A stretch of DNA of 41,352 nt from an uncultured Bacteroidales bacterium (GTDB lineage: Bacteria > Bacteroidota > Bacteroidia > Bacteroidales > Paludibacteraceae), in NCBI GenBank assembly GCA_902782665.1, contig CACZOA010000086.1:1-41352 (forward strand), read 5' to 3'. Position 1 is the first letter of the stretch. Each line of letters begins with the position of its first letter. Both the position numbers and the translations under genes were made by a program. Of the stretch, positions 41,084 through 41,352 are shown one piece after another. The notes under the pieces are model-generated. The model saw nothing but the letters and a program-made list of their open reading frames with translations. It was not told where the DNA came from and made no database searches.

Positions 41084-41352
41084 ATCAACACTCAACCTTC
41101 AACTCTCAACCGTCAACCATCAACCATCAACCATCAACCATCAACCATCAACCGTCTACCATCAACCGTCTACCATCAACCGTCAACCGTCAACCATCAA
41201 CCGTCAACCATCAACCGTCAACCATCAACCGTCAACCGTCAACCATCAACCGTCAACCATCAACCGTCAACCATCAACCATCAACCATCAACCATCAACC
41301 ATCAACCATCAACCATCAACCATCAACCATCAACCATCAACCATCAACCATC
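41084..41352. repeat. 7-bp tandem repeat array, (A/G)TCAACC, open at the window end
   Basis: About 38 units of 7 bases run to the edge: four degenerate units first (ATCAACA, CTCAACC, TTCAACT, CTCAACC), then about 34 of ATCAACC or GTCAACC from 41112, two of which are GTCTACC. Units start as mostly A, alternate G/A in the middle, and become pure ATCAACC from about 41273. It lies upstream of the nrnA promoter. Confidence 0.95.

Noticed and set aside
41084-41352. Possible CRISPR array
   Set aside because: Units are 7 bases and contiguous with no spacers, so it is a simple tandem repeat.
1-41352. tRNA or rRNA genes
   Set aside because: No CCA-end cloverleaf pattern or rRNA-like block was recognised in the intergenic regions on either strand.

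Overview
The window is a 41 kb stretch of a Bacteroidota chromosome, most likely order Bacteroidales (gut or rumen Prevotella/Bacteroides relatives). This rests on repeated -7 boxes of the form TAnnTTTG in front of genes, families typical of that phylum (DUF2851, DUF349 repeats, DUF4827/FKBP lipoproteins), lipoproteins with an acidic run straight after the lipidated Cys, a GH5 enzyme with a type IX secretion (T9SS) style C-terminal domain, and the absence of clear Shine-Dalgarno sites. No rRNA, tRNA, CRISPR array, transposase or phage gene was seen.

Layout. 1-3.7 kb: the start of a DUF2851 gene, then four tandem paralogous lipoproteins. 4-10.5 kb: a DUF2207-type membrane protein and three paralogous membrane proteins with TerB-like helical domains, all on the minus strand. 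10.7-13.7 kb: divergent aspartate aminotransferase and aspartate kinase. 13.7-17 kb: a conserved unknown, the fluoride channel CrcB, a membrane protein with a small duplicated 5' remnant, and a short DprA-like protein. 17.4-20.7 kb: an apparent flavinylation operon, with a small secreted protein, a secreted protein carrying an FMN-attachment-like motif (DVFTSAT) and ApbE. 20.9-24.5 kb: a 61-aa orphan, then an exported putative TIM-barrel protein and a large exported helical-repeat protein. 24.5-29 kb: GH73-LysM glucosaminidase, a pseudouridine synthase with a long Gly/Tyr/Asn/Arg tail, and a DUF349 protein. 29.2-35 kb: penicillin-binding protein 1A, a membrane TerB-DnaJ (DjlA-like) protein between two copies of an intergenic repeat, and a GH5 glycanase. 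35-41 kb: a small TerB protein, then a likely minus-strand operon of NrnA-like DHH phosphoesterase, two FKBP-like lipoproteins, a SpoU-type RNA methyltransferase, a type-B carboxylesterase and a patatin. The window ends in a 7-bp tandem repeat.

How it fits together. Envelope biology dominates: peptidoglycan synthesis and turnover, surface lipoproteins, secreted glycanase and covalent flavin attachment. Five separate proteins carry TerB-like domains, four of them membrane-anchored. The most notable candidates for undescribed biology are (i) the ApbE-linked flavinylation operon with an atypical putative acceptor, (ii) the DUF2207 plus TerB-like membrane paralog cluster with its shared WYDxHF signature, (iii) the mosaic four-gene lipoprotein array, and (iv) the dispersed repeat flanking the DjlA-like gene. 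Function calls rest on motifs read by eye; no database search was run.
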